From positions 62,001 through 126,000 of the forward strand of contig NZ_QLMC01000007.1 in the NCBI RefSeq assembly GCF_003259745.1: DNA of 64,000 bases. The letters run 5' to 3'. The position numbers and the translations under genes were made by a program. Shown here in pieces: positions 39,572 to 48,803 of the stretch (the stretch's first letter is position 1; each line of letters starts with the position of its first letter). Source of the stretch: Larkinella arboricola. Its GTDB lineage: Bacteria > Bacteroidota > Bacteroidia > Cytophagales > Spirosomataceae. A model generated the notes under the pieces. That model was not told the DNA's origin, made no database searches, and saw only the letters and a list, made by a program, of their open reading frames with translations.

Positions 39572-40813
39572 ATGCTACGAAGAAACTTCCTGAAATCAGC
39601 CGTGCTGGGTTCCGGCGCTTTATTAACCGGTTTTCCATTGTTAAGCGAAGCCGCTGTTCCTAAACTTAAAATTACCAAAATCCGGTATTATGCGGCTCCG
39701 GGTTACAACAAGCCGTTGTTCAACCAGGCGCGCGGCATTGTCGAAATCGAAACCGACGGCGGTATCATCGGCATTGGCGAAGGTGGTTCCAAAGACATGA
39801 TTGAACAATGCGCCCAGATGATGATTGGCGAGAATCCGTTCCGCATCGAGCACATCTGGCAGAACCTGTACCGGGGTATGTTCTACCCGCCGGGCCGCGA
39901 AAAACTGCACGCGCAGGGGGCGCTCGACATGGCGCTTTGGGACATTAAAGGCAAGGCGCTGGGCGTTCCGGTGTATGAATTACTGGGGGGCGCCACCCGC
40001 GATTATGTGGAATGCTATGCCACCGGCTTCCGGGCGTCGAAAGCCAAAACCGAGGAAGAACGCGCTCAGGATTGCCTGAAAGCCGGGTTGCGGTCGTACC
40101 GCATTGGGCCCACCGGCGGCAATGGCGATCAGCCGTTTGATTTTTACCAGAACGCCAGGAAAACCATTGAGTTCTGCAAACGTATCGATGCCGCTGTAGG
40201 GGGGAGTGGCAACTGGGCCATTGACCTGCACACCCGCTTCGACACCACCGAAGGCGTTAAAATCTGCAAGGCGCTCGAATCGCTCGAACCGTATTTTGTC
40301 GAAGACATCATTCGGTCGGAAAATCCGGATGTGTATAAAACCGTGCGACAGATGACCACCGTGCCGATTGCGGTGGGCGAGCAGTTTGGCGACCGCTGGG
40401 ACAGCAATAACTTTATCGAACAGCACCTGATCGACTACACCCGGTTTACGCTCCCCAATACCGGCGGTATTTCGGAATTCAAAAAGCTGGCTTCAATGTG
40501 CGAAACCCATTACGTGGGCATGATACCGCACTTTACCGGTCCGCTGGCAACGGCGACGCTGGTGCACGTTCTGGGCTCCAGCAGCCCGGCCCGCGCGTTG
40601 ATGGAACTGGGTGGGGGCGAACCCGAACGGCCACCCTACTTCAACGACGACTTTATACGGTTTAACAACGGCAAGCTCTACCTGAATCCCGAACCTGGTC
40701 TCGGGGTGAAATTCGATCCGAAGAAGGCGACATTTGTGATGGAAATTGCGTCCAACACCAAGTTTCCGCATCCGATTCTGAAAGCCCCCGACGGCTCCAT
40801 CCACAACTGGTAA
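39572..40813 (+). CDS. Mandelate racemase/muconate lactonizing enzyme family protein, Tat-exported sugar-acid dehydratase
   Basis: 413 residues beginning MLRRNFLKSAVLGSGALL, a twin-arginine signal. The enolase-superfamily barrel has metal ligands Asp218 (AIDLH), Glu244 (YFVEDI) and Glu270 (AVGEQFG), and a His in MIPHFTG at the end. The capping domain carries GALDMALWDIKGKALGVPVYELLGG. Members with this pattern dehydrate aldonic or uronic acids. The exact sugar acid is not readable. The neighbouring galactonate pathway suggests a related substrate. A pathway enzyme with a Tat signal implies dehydration in the periplasm. Confidence 0.85.
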   Translation: MLRRNFLKSAVLGSGALLTGFPLLSEAAVPKLKITKIRYYAAPGYNKPLFNQARGIVEIETDGGIIGIGEGGSKDMIEQCAQMMIGENPFRIEHIWQNLYRGMFYPPGREKLHAQGALDMALWDIKGKALGVPVYELLGGATRDYVECYATGFRASKAKTEEERAQDCLKAGLRSYRIGPTGGNGDQPFDFYQNARKTIEFCKRIDAAVGGSGNWAIDLHTRFDTTEGVKICKALESLEPYFVEDIIRSENPDVYKTVRQMTTVPIAVGEQFGDRWDSNNFIEQHLIDYTRFTLPNTGGISEFKKLASMCETHYVGMIPHFTGPLATATLVHVLGSSSPARALMELGGGEPERPPYFNDDFIRFNNGKLYLNPEPGLGVKFDPKKATFVMEIASNTKFPHPILKAPDGSIHNW

Positions 40814-40819
40814 AAGTAG

Positions 40820-40894
40820 GAGTTAGGAGTGATGAATGAAGAGTTAAAAGACGCGCTAGCCCACTCTTAACTCTTCATTCATCACTCCTAACTC
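40820..40894. repeat. Long inverted repeat before susC-like gene
   Basis: A perfect 28-bp stem whose arms begin GAGTTAGGAGTGATGAATGA and its complement encloses about 19 bases. No T tract follows, so it is not a standard terminator. It stands between the dehydratase and susC genes and could lower read-through or stabilise the 5' or 3' message end. Confidence 0.75.
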
Positions 40895-40929
40895 ATCATT
40901 CATTTCACCAATTATTCCTAAACATAACC

Positions 40930-43900
40930 ATGAAAAAACCTGTAAAACTCTTAGTTCTGCTCCTGTTGCTGGGGCAGGGTTACGGCTTTGCCCAGACCAG
41001 CCGGGTGACCGGTAATGTAACGGGTTCGGATGGAAAACCGCTGCCCGGTGTGAACGTGCTCATCAGTGGCTCATCGCAGGGAACGGTGGCCGACGCCGAT
41101 GGCAATTATGCGCTTAATGCCCCGGCCAATGCTTCCCTTGTGTTCTCGTATATCAGTTACGTGAGCCAGACGGTTCCGGTCAATGGCCGGTCGGTGATCA
41201 ACGTTCAGTTGGTGGAGGATACCAAGAGTCTGAATGAAGTGGTGGTGACGGCGCTCGGGATCAAGCGGGAATCGAAAACGCTGGGGTATGCCACAGCCAC
41301 CGTCAATGCCGACCAGATTTCGACCAACCGCAGTCCGAACCTGATGACGAGTTTGCAGGGGAAAATGGCGGGAGTAAACATCTCCACCATGTCGACCGGA
41401 CCGGGCGGCAGTTCCAAAATCCGGATTCGGGGGCAGTCGTCGTTTAGTGGGCAGAATAACCCGCTGATCGTGATTAATGGCGTACCGGTCGACAACTCGA
41501 ACTACGCCATCGGTGGGAACTACGGCAACCGGTCGGCCAACAACTCCGACGGGGGCGACGGTCTTTCGAGCATCAACCCCGACGACATCGAGACGATGAC
41601 GGTATTGAAAGGAGCCACGGCGGCCGCTCTTTACGGTTCGCGGGCCAAAGACGGTGTGGTGATGATTACGACCAAAAGCCGGGGCGCGGGCAAAGGGTTC
41701 GGGGTGGAATACAATGCCAATTTTACCACCGAAACTCCGCTGGATTTCACGGATTTTCAGTACGAATACGGTCAGGGCGAGGGCGGTGTGCGGCCCACCA
41801 CGCCGTATCCGACCTCGGGGGTCTGGAGTTTTGGCGAAAAGTTTCAACCCGGTATGACGCAGGTGCTGTTCGACGGAGATGTTTACCCCTACGAACCGGT
41901 GCGTAACCGAATCCGGAAGTTCTATAACATCGGCACCAATTTTACGAATACCGTGACGGTTTCCAACAACGGTGAGAACGGCGGTTTCAGCCTGTCCTTC
42001 GCCAATACCGACAACAAGGCCATCACGCCCAACTCGGATTTTAACCGTAAAACCATCAACCTGGGCTTTTCGCAGAACATCAACAAAAACCTGGTGGCCT
42101 CCGGAAATATCAATTACTCGAACGAGTACAACCGCAACCCGACGCAGCTCAACACCCAGGATTTTGCCATTCCGACGGTTATTATGACCTTGGCCAACTC
42201 CATGCCGCTCGAAGCGCTGAAAGAACACCCGGTGATGCCCAACGGCGATGAATTTGTGTTTTCCCGGTTTCTGGTGCGCAATAACCCGTATTACTCCGCC
42301 TATTATCACTTTGAAAACATCAAGCGCGACCGGCTTTTTGGCAATGTCGCGCTGAAGTATCAGTTTACCAAATGGCTCTATTTGCAGGGACGACTCGCGC
42401 AGGATTTGTACACCCGGAATCAGGACTACAACATTCCGAACGGGTATGCGCCCATTGCCAAAGCCCCCGCCGGTTACGTCAACGGTTCGTACACGCAGGA
42501 TGTGCGCAAGTTTGTCGAACGGAACTACGACTTTATTCTGGGCGGCAATCACACCTTCGGCAACCTTGGCGTGGATGTGACGCTGGGCGGTAACCAGCGG
42601 TTTGTCCGGATGGATTACAACAGCGTAACGGTGCAGGATTTTGTGCAGCCCGGTTTGTATACCGTCATGAACGGCCGGGTGAAAAACCCGTTGTACAGCC
42701 TGTCGGAGCGGAAAATTAACTCGCTATACGCGGCTGCCACCCTTTCGTACAAGGAGTTTCTGTACCTGAATGCCACGGCCCGCAACGACTGGTTCTCGAC
42801 GCTCTCGCCCGAAAACCGCAGCATTCTTTACCCGTCGGTAACCGGAAGTTTCGTGTTCTCGCAGGCCTTCAGCAACCTGCCCACCTGGCTGACGTTCGGG
42901 AAACTGCGGGCGGCTTACGCCGAGGTGGGCGACGACAACGTGAGCCCGTATTCCAACGCCCTGTTTTACGCCGTCAACAACAACAATTTCCCGACTCCTT
43001 CGGGCCAGCTCGTGCCGGTGGGCGGTATCAACGCGTCGTCGGTGCCCAACCGAAACCTACGCCCCCTGCGGGTGTCGGAAGCCGAGGTGGGAGCGGAGTT
43101 GAAATTCTTCAATAACCGGCTGGGACTGGATTTCACGTATTACCGCAAGATCACGAAAGACCAGATTCTGGCGACCCAGATTTCGGATGCATCGTCGTAC
43201 ACCAACAAGCTCATTAACGTCGGCAAGAGCATGAACAAAGGCGTTGAGGTGCTGCTGACCGGAACGCCTATCCAGACCTCGGCTTTTCAGTGGGATGTGA
43301 GCGCCAACCTGGCCTACAACACCTCGGAGGTCCTGACGCTGGGCCTGTCGCCGGCCGATACCATGATTACTGTCGGCGGTTCGGGCGGCAGTACGCTCCG
43401 GCAGGTGGTGGGCAAACCGATTGGGCAACTGTTTACGTTCAACTACCTCCGCGATGAGCAGGGGCGGCAGGTGTTCGACAAAGGCAGCGGGCGGCCCCTG
43501 CGCAACAACACGCCGGTCAATGTCGGGAACGCCCTGCCGAAATACTTTGGCGGGATTACGAACAGCTTCTCTTACAAGGGCATTATGCTCACAACGCTGA
43601 TTGACTTCAAGTTAGGCTTTAAAATGATTGGCGGGCAGAACATGAATTACCTGCGGCACGGTTTGCACAAGAAAACGCTGGTGGGCCGGGAGCAGGGGTA
43701 CGTCATCGGCGAGGGTGTGAACCCCGACGGCGAAATCAACACCACCCGCTCACCAATTCAGCCGTTCTACGAAACGCCCAACGTGCTCGGCATTTACGAG
43801 GACTTTATCTACAACGCCGGGTTCTGGAAGCTGCGGCAGATTACGATTGGCTACGATTTTACGAAGCTGCTGCCCCAGAAATTTTTCATCAAGGGACTTC

Positions 43901-44064
43901 GGCTGAACGCCGTGGCCAACAACGTGGCGGTGCTGAAAAAATGGACCGAAAACATGGACCCCGAAATGGTCAACAACGCGTCGGACAACGCAACGGGGCT
44001 GGATTTCTGGCCGAGTTTGCCGCCCACGCGGAGCATGGGTTTCAACCTGAACATCAAGTTTTAA
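40930..44064 (+). CDS. SusC/RagA-family TonB-linked outer-membrane transporter
   Basis: 1044 residues with a signal peptide (MKKPVKLLVLLLLLGQGYGFAQ). The CarboxypepD_reg domain (VTGNVTGSDGKPLPGVNVLI) leads to the family's plug: SLNEVVVTALGIKRE, LMTSLQGKMAGVNI, KIRIRGQSSFSGQNNPLIVI and VLKGATAAALYGSRAKDGV. A 22-strand barrel follows, ending MGFNLNIKF. It imports an oligosaccharide or sugar acid with its SusD partner 27 bases downstream, energised by TonB. The specificity is not readable but the surrounding genes point to a galactonate-type acid or its glycan. Confidence 0.93.
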   Translation: MKKPVKLLVLLLLLGQGYGFAQTSRVTGNVTGSDGKPLPGVNVLISGSSQGTVADADGNYALNAPANASLVFSYISYVSQTVPVNGRSVINVQLVEDTKSLNEVVVTALGIKRESKTLGYATATVNADQISTNRSPNLMTSLQGKMAGVNISTMSTGPGGSSKIRIRGQSSFSGQNNPLIVINGVPVDNSNYAIGGNYGNRSANNSDGGDGLSSINPDDIETMTVLKGATAAALYGSRAKDGVVMITTKSRGAGKGFGVEYNANFTTETPLDFTDFQYEYGQGEGGVRPTTPYPTSGVWSFGEKFQPGMTQVLFDGDVYPYEPVRNRIRKFYNIGTNFTNTVTVSNNGENGGFSLSFANTDNKAITPNSDFNRKTINLGFSQNINKNLVASGNINYSNEYNRNPTQLNTQDFAIPTVIMTLANSMPLEALKEHPVMPNGDEFVFSRFLVRNNPYYSAYYHFENIKRDRLFGNVALKYQFTKWLYLQGRLAQDLYTRNQDYNIPNGYAPIAKAPAGYVNGSYTQDVRKFVERNYDFILGGNHTFGNLGVDVTLGGNQRFVRMDYNSVTVQDFVQPGLYTVMNGRVKNPLYSLSERKINSLYAAATLSYKEFLYLNATARNDWFSTLSPENRSILYPSVTGSFVFSQAFSNLPTWLTFGKLRAAYAEVGDDNVSPYSNALFYAVNNNNFPTPSGQLVPVGGINASSVPNRNLRPLRVSEAEVGAELKFFNNRLGLDFTYYRKITKDQILATQISDASSYTNKLINVGKSMNKGVEVLLTGTPIQTSAFQWDVSANLAYNTSEVLTLGLSPADTMITVGGSGGSTLRQVVGKPIGQLFTFNYLRDEQGRQVFDKGSGRPLRNNTPVNVGNALPKYFGGITNSFSYKGIMLTTLIDFKLGFKMIGGQNMNYLRHGLHKKTLVGREQGYVIGEGVNPDGEINTTRSPIQPFYETPNVLGIYEDFIYNAGFWKLRQITIGYDFTKLLPQKFFIKGLRLNAVANNVAVLKKWTENMDPEMVNNASDNATGLDFWPSLPPTRSMGFNLNIKF

Positions 44065-44091
44065 GCCGTTGAACAAAAGACAACTTTCGCC

Positions 44092-45639
44092 ATGAAAACG
44101 AAAACCAACTACCTGTTCGGCCTGCTGACCGCGCTTTGTCTGCTCTCCGGCTGTGACGATAATTTCGACGAGATCAATACCAATAAAGTCGACCCGACCA
44201 CGCTGGCACCGTCGTTTGTGATGAACAAAGCGATCATCGACGCGACCTACCTCGACGGTTTTGGAACGCTGCAAATGCTGTGTTACGAGTTTGGCATTGT
44301 GCAGCAGATTATTACGCCCTACGGCAGTTCGCTGGCTGGGGCCAATTACAACCAGAACAACGTGAGCAACACCCCGCTCGTCTGGCAGAATTTCTATCGG
44401 AACGTGCTGAAACAGATCGTGGATGTGGTGGAAAAAACCAAAGACGACCCCAACCGCACCAACCTGTACCACATGGCCCGCATCTGGAAAGCCTATTCGT
44501 TCATGATTCTGACGGATACCTACGGCGATATTCCGTATACGGAAGCCGCCAAAGGGTACATCAGCGAAATTACGTCGCCGAAATACGACAGCCAGGAGTT
44601 TATTTACCGGGATATTCTGAAAGAACTGGACGAAGCCTCGGCGGGGCTGGATGCCGCCAAAGCCGTCGAATCGACTGATATTTTGTACGGTGGCAATGTC
44701 GTGAAATGGAAGCGGTTTGGCTATTCGCTGATGCTGCGGGCGGGAATGCGTTTGGTCAAAGTAGACCCCACGACGGCCCGAAATTACGTAACGAAAGCCG
44801 TAACCGGGGGCGTGATGCAGTCCAACGACGACAACGCGGTGATGCGGCATACGGCTTTGTATAACAACTGGATTGCCAACCACTTGCAGGCCCGTGAGAA
44901 AACCAATTTTTATCTGGCGGCTCCTTTTGTAAACTATTTGAAAACCAACAACGACCCGCGTTTGGGATCGATTGCCGTGCGGTATGTGGGGGCCAAAGGT
45001 GGGCCGGAACAGGTAGATACCCGGGCGTCGAGCGACCCGAAAGTACAGGTTGGGATGCCGATGGGCTACGACAACGTGACGATTTCGACCCCGGCGGTTC
45101 TGGCGCAGTATGGGGTGGCTAGTCTGTGGGATTTTTCGCAGGTCAACCTGAAAACCGTGCTAAAGCTCGATGCGCCGGAATTTCACGTCACCTATTCCCA
45201 AACCCAGTTGCTGTTGGCCGAAGCCGCTCAGCGGGGCTGGATTACGGGTAGTGCCGCCGATTATTACACGAAAGGCGTCCGGGCCAACATGGAGCAAATG
45301 GCCACTTTCGACCCGGCTGCTGCTATTCCTGAAGCCGCTATCCAAGCGTATCTGACGGCCCACCCGTTCGATCCGGCCAGGGCGCTGGAGCAGATCAACA
45401 CGCAATATTGGGTGGCTTCCTTCCTGAACGGCCCCGAACTGTTTGCCAACTTCCGCCGGAGCGGTTTTCCGGCCCTGGCGAAAAATCCGTATCCGGCTTC
45501 GGAGATTACCGAGGACTTTATCCGCCGGATGCCGTACCCGGACAGCGAAACCGTGGTCAATCAGCAGAATGTCAACGAAGCCATCGCCCGGCAGGGGCCT
45601 AATACACTGAGCACCCGCGTCTGGTGGGATAAGAAATGA
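44092..45639 (+). CDS. SusD/RagB-family outer-membrane lipoprotein
   Basis: 515 residues. MKTKTNYLFGLLTALCLLSGC is a lipoprotein signal, and DDNFDEINTNKVDPTTLAPSF is the usual opening of the second SusD type (PF12771-like). Tetratricopeptide-like helices follow, with IWKAYSFMILTDTYGDIPYTEA and LNGPELFANFRRSGFPAL as family marks. It forms the lid of the SusC transporter and binds the incoming glycan at the surface. Translation is likely coupled with susC by position. Confidence 0.9.
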   Translation: MKTKTNYLFGLLTALCLLSGCDDNFDEINTNKVDPTTLAPSFVMNKAIIDATYLDGFGTLQMLCYEFGIVQQIITPYGSSLAGANYNQNNVSNTPLVWQNFYRNVLKQIVDVVEKTKDDPNRTNLYHMARIWKAYSFMILTDTYGDIPYTEAAKGYISEITSPKYDSQEFIYRDILKELDEASAGLDAAKAVESTDILYGGNVVKWKRFGYSLMLRAGMRLVKVDPTTARNYVTKAVTGGVMQSNDDNAVMRHTALYNNWIANHLQAREKTNFYLAAPFVNYLKTNNDPRLGSIAVRYVGAKGGPEQVDTRASSDPKVQVGMPMGYDNVTISTPAVLAQYGVASLWDFSQVNLKTVLKLDAPEFHVTYSQTQLLLAEAAQRGWITGSAADYYTKGVRANMEQMATFDPAAAIPEAAIQAYLTAHPFDPARALEQINTQYWVASFLNGPELFANFRRSGFPALAKNPYPASEITEDFIRRMPYPDSETVVNQQNVNEAIARQGPNTLSTRVWWDKK

Positions 45640-45648
45640 ATTTAAGCT

Positions 45649-45733
45649 ATTACACAGAGTTTATCAGAGAACATCAGAGTAACGCAGAGCAACCCTGATT
45701 ACCTCCGATCTCCTCTGATAAACTCTGTGTAAT
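45649..45733. repeat. Long hairpin of the CTCTGATAAACTCTGTG repeat family
   Basis: The outer 21-bp arms (ATTACACAGAGTTTATCAGAG and complement) are perfect; the inner part pairs imperfectly. A copy of the arm (18/20) is at 7149-7168. It lies between the susD and dgoD genes without a T tract. Confidence 0.75.
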
Positions 45734-45764
45734 TATTCCCATAAATTTAAACCCTTTCTAATAC

Positions 45765-47000
45765 ATGGCATCATCAAGACTAACCCGCCGTTCCGCCATT
45801 CAATCCGTTCTGGGCGTGGCCGGTGCCGGACTCATGGCCTTACCCGAAACTTCGTACGCCCATAACCCCGGCCAGTTCCGCGATTATGGCAAAGTGAAAA
45901 TTACCAAACTGGAAACCTTTCTGGTCAAACCCCGCTGGATTTTCCTCAAAATACACACCGATGTAGGCATTGTGGGCCTGGGCGAACCGCTGCTCGAAGG
46001 CCGGGCCTTAACCATCCAGACCGCTATCAAAGAGGTGGAGCCGTACCTGATCGGCAAAGATCCCCGGGCCATTGTCCACCACTGGCAGGCCATTTACCGG
46101 CACGCCTTTTACCGGGGCGGCCCGATTCTGACGAGTGCCCTGAGCGGCATCGACCACGCCTTGTGGGACATCAAAGGCAAATTGCTCAACGTTCCGGTGT
46201 ACGAACTGCTGGGCGGCCCCACCCGCGACCGGGTCCGGATTTATGGGCGGGCCAGCAATGCCGAGGATATTAAGAAGCGGAAGGCCGAAGGCTATACCGT
46301 GATCAAAACCGGTGTTGCCAAAAAAAATCCGGCCAACATTGTCGAAAATCCGAAATTCATTCAGTACGCTATTGATAACTTTGCCTCGCTGCGGGAAGCG
46401 GGTGGCCCGGACATGGACATTGCCATCGACTTCCACGGGGCAATTCCTCCGCAAACGTCCAAGCTGCTGATCAAGGAGCTGGAACCGTATAAACCGATGT
46501 TTGTCGAGGAACCGGTGCAGGCCCAGAACGTGGATGTGCTGGTGGATATTGCCCGCGGAACCCACCTGCCGATTGCGACCGGGGAGCGGATTTTTACCAA
46601 ATGGGGCTTTCGCGAAATCTTGGAAAAACGGGCTGCCAGCATCATCCAGCCGGACCTCTGCCACGCGGGCGGTATCACCGAGGGCCGCATCATCGCGGGC
46701 ATGGCCGAAGCCTATTACGTGCCCATTGCCCCGCACAACCCGATGGGGCCGATTTCGCTGGCCGTGGGGCTGCACCTGGCCGCCAGTGTGCCCAATTTTC
46801 TGGTGCAGGAACAGGTGTCGCTGGGTGAAGGCTACCTCAAAAAACCGTTTAAGCTGGAGAAGGATGGCACGGTCTTGGTTCCGACAGGACCGGGGCTGGG
46901 CATTGAACTGGACGACGCGCAGATGAAGGATAAAATCGGTCACGACTGGAAAAATCCGGAAAGCTATAACGCGCTGGATGGCTCGGTGGTCGACTGGTAA
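45765..47000 (+). CDS. dgoD: Galactonate dehydratase-like protein (DgoD type) with Tat signal
   Basis: 411 residues opening TRRSAIQSVLGVAGAGLMAL, a twin-arginine signal that E. coli DgoD lacks. After it the enzyme follows DgoD closely: ITKLETFLVKPRWIFLKI, GLGEPLLEGR, GIDHALWDIKGK, metal ligands Asp222 (AIDFHG), Glu248 (FVEEP) and Glu274 (TGER), then CHAGGITE and the His of APHNPMGP. DgoD turns D-galactonate into 2-keto-3-deoxygalactonate. The signal suggests this occurs in the periplasm, with the keto-acid imported by the MFS permease downstream. DgoK and DgoA behind it complete the pathway. Confidence 0.88.
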   Translation: MASSRLTRRSAIQSVLGVAGAGLMALPETSYAHNPGQFRDYGKVKITKLETFLVKPRWIFLKIHTDVGIVGLGEPLLEGRALTIQTAIKEVEPYLIGKDPRAIVHHWQAIYRHAFYRGGPILTSALSGIDHALWDIKGKLLNVPVYELLGGPTRDRVRIYGRASNAEDIKKRKAEGYTVIKTGVAKKNPANIVENPKFIQYAIDNFASLREAGGPDMDIAIDFHGAIPPQTSKLLIKELEPYKPMFVEEPVQAQNVDVLVDIARGTHLPIATGERIFTKWGFREILEKRAASIIQPDLCHAGGITEGRIIAGMAEAYYVPIAPHNPMGPISLAVGLHLAASVPNFLVQEQVSLGEGYLKKPFKLEKDGTVLVPTGPGLGIELDDAQMKDKIGHDWKNPESYNALDGSVVDW

Positions 47001-47018
47001 TGAATCATACGGTTGCCG

Positions 47019-47083
47019 TTTTCGGTTTACGGGATTCGTGGCTGCCCGTTGACAGGGCAACCCGGCATCCCGTAAACTGAAAA
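47019..47083. repeat. Nested hairpin between dgoD and dgoK
   Basis: Arms TTTTCGGTTTACGGGAT and ATCCCGTAAACTGAAAA pair with one G-T, enclosing a second stem TGCCC/GGGCA. It lacks a T tract, so it is more likely a message-stabilising or repeat element than a terminator. Confidence 0.6.
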
Positions 47084-47109
47084 ACCGAAGCTAATAAACA
47101 ACTATTTAA

Positions 47110-48132
47110 ATGATTACTTATTTACTATGCTGCGACTGGGGTACGTCCTCGTTTCGGCTACGGCTGATCGATAGCGCGACGTATCAACTGATAGAGGAAC
47201 TGATTGGGCAGCAGGGGGTTGCCGCCGTTTTTGATGCCTGGAAGAATGCCGGTGAGAAGAATGGTATTTCGAGGGAGCAGTTTTTTCGGGAAAATCTGAA
47301 GCGGCAAATCGAGGTTCTGGCCAATAAAACGGCCCTCAATCTGGACCAGATTCCGGTGGCGGTGTCGGGCATGGCTTCTTCCTCCATCGGGATGGAAGAA
47401 ATACCGTATGGAACCCTGCCGTTTGCGATGGATGGCAGCCAGGCCAGCGTCCGGCACATTGAAGCCGACGAAACGTTTCCCCACGAACTGATTCTGATTT
47501 CGGGGGTAAAAAGTCAGGAAGATGTCATGCGCGGGGAAGAAACGCAGTTGATCGGGCTGACGGCTTTGCTTGATCGGGAAGGCCAGCGGCCCAGCGATGC
47601 CATTTTTATTTTTCCCGGAACACATTCCAAGCATATGTACGTACAGGGTGGGCAACTACTCAATTTTGAAACCTACATGACCGGCGAGGTTTTCAACTTG
47701 ATGGCCACCAGCAGCATTCTGAAAGATTCCGTGGAGTTAAACCGTTTGGACGATTTCTCGGCGGGCAATCTGGCGGCTTTTCGGGCGGGGGTTCAGCAGG
47801 CCGAGCCGTCGCTTCTCAATCGCCTGTTTACAGTCCGGACCAACCAGTTATTCGGGAAAATAAACAAGCAGCAGAACGCTTTTTATCTGAGTGGTTTGCT
47901 GATTGGGGCCGAATTAAAACCACTGCGGGAAAAACAAAACTGGCAGTTGGTGTTGTGTAGCGGCACGAATTTGTTTTCTTTTTATCAACAGGCAATCAAC
48001 GATTTGAATCTGGCGGATCGGACAACGGTTATTCCGGCGGAAGTTGTCGATCAGGCTGCGATAGTGGGTCAGGTTATCGTTTTTCAGAATCAGAATTTAA
48101 ATGTATCCGTCTATCGAAATGAGTCCGATTAA
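47110..48132 (+). CDS. dgoK: 2-dehydro-3-deoxygalactonokinase
   Basis: 340 residues with the DgoK opening LLCCDWGTSSFRLRLI and the segments GMASSSIGMEEIPY, ISGVKSQEDVMRGEETQLIG, FPGTHSKHMYV and VLCSGTNLF. This family phosphorylates 2-keto-3-deoxygalactonate to its 6-phosphate using ATP. The C-terminus overlaps the start of dgoA by 14 bases, implying coupled translation. It has no signal peptide, so the keto-acid must enter the cytoplasm first. Confidence 0.9.
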   Translation: MITYLLCCDWGTSSFRLRLIDSATYQLIEELIGQQGVAAVFDAWKNAGEKNGISREQFFRENLKRQIEVLANKTALNLDQIPVAVSGMASSSIGMEEIPYGTLPFAMDGSQASVRHIEADETFPHELILISGVKSQEDVMRGEETQLIGLTALLDREGQRPSDAIFIFPGTHSKHMYVQGGQLLNFETYMTGEVFNLMATSSILKDSVELNRLDDFSAGNLAAFRAGVQQAEPSLLNRLFTVRTNQLFGKINKQQNAFYLSGLLIGAELKPLREKQNWQLVLCSGTNLFSFYQQAINDLNLADRTTVIPAEVVDQAAIVGQVIVFQNQNLNVSVYRNESD

Positions 48133-48763
48133 ATTTTCGTGGGAGTTATTTACCAAAACACCGATCATCGGGATTGTCCGGAATATGGCGGTGGACGATG
48201 TGGTCAAGGTGCTACCGGTTTACCGCGAAGCCGGATTGAGCACAATTGAGATTACCATGAACACGCCCGGTGCCGAAGAACTTATCCGGTATGCCCGCGA
48301 ACGGGAGCCGGGCGGCTTGAATATTGGCGCCGGAACGGTGTGCACAAAGCGGGATCTGGAACGCGCGCTGTTGGCGGGCGCGCAGTTTATTGTTACGCCC
48401 ATTCTCGATGAAACCGTCATTAAAACCTGTGTAGAGCGCCAGATTCCCATTTTTCCGGGTGCTTTTACACCATCCGAAATCTACAAAGCCTGGTCGCTCG
48501 GGGCGCCGATGATTAAGGTGTTTCCGGCGGCTTCGCTGGGGCCGTCGTACATCAAAGAAGTAAAAGCTCCGCTGAGCCAGATCAAGCTGGTGCCGACGGG
48601 TGGAGTGGGTCTCACGAACATGGCCGATTTTTTGAAAGCCGGAGCCGACGGGCTGGGCATTGGCGGGCAGTTGTTTGACCGGAATCTGATTAAAAACCAG
48701 GATTGGGACGGTTTAAAAACCCATTTTCAATCGTTTGTAAACGGATTAAAGTCCACCCCGTAA
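48119..48763 (+). CDS. dgoA: 2-dehydro-3-deoxy-6-phosphogalactonate aldolase (KDPG/KDPGal aldolase family)
   Basis: 214 residues from MSPIKFSWELFTKTPIIGIV; an in-frame ATG 18 bases upstream is less likely. Motifs are EITMNTPGAEELIRYA (catalytic Glu), IGAGTVCTKRDLERALLAGA, the Schiff-base Lys in GAPMIKVFPAASLG and LVPTGGVGL. It splits KDPGal into pyruvate and glyceraldehyde-3-phosphate. Family members may also act on the gluconate isomer. It follows dgoK with an overlap. Confidence 0.9.
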   Translation: MSPIKFSWELFTKTPIIGIVRNMAVDDVVKVLPVYREAGLSTIEITMNTPGAEELIRYAREREPGGLNIGAGTVCTKRDLERALLAGAQFIVTPILDETVIKTCVERQIPIFPGAFTPSEIYKAWSLGAPMIKVFPAASLGPSYIKEVKAPLSQIKLVPTGGVGLTNMADFLKAGADGLGIGGQLFDRNLIKNQDWDGLKTHFQSFVNGLKSTP

Positions 48764-48803
48764 TCTTTTAATTCCTGCCAGTTTTCACCTAACCCTTCGC
48801 CTT

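Noticed and set aside
40820-40894. Rho-independent terminator for the dehydratase gene
   Set aside because: The stem is perfect but no T tract follows on the plus strand.
41071-42552. 493-residue open frame on the minus strand opposite the susC gene
   Set aside because: It lies wholly antisense to a clear SusC gene, is rich in His, Arg and Val as expected of a shadow frame in GC-rich coding DNA, and shows no family motif.
43750-44883. 377-residue minus-strand frame spanning the susC-susD border
   Set aside because: It is antisense to two certain genes and has no recognisable domain or signal.
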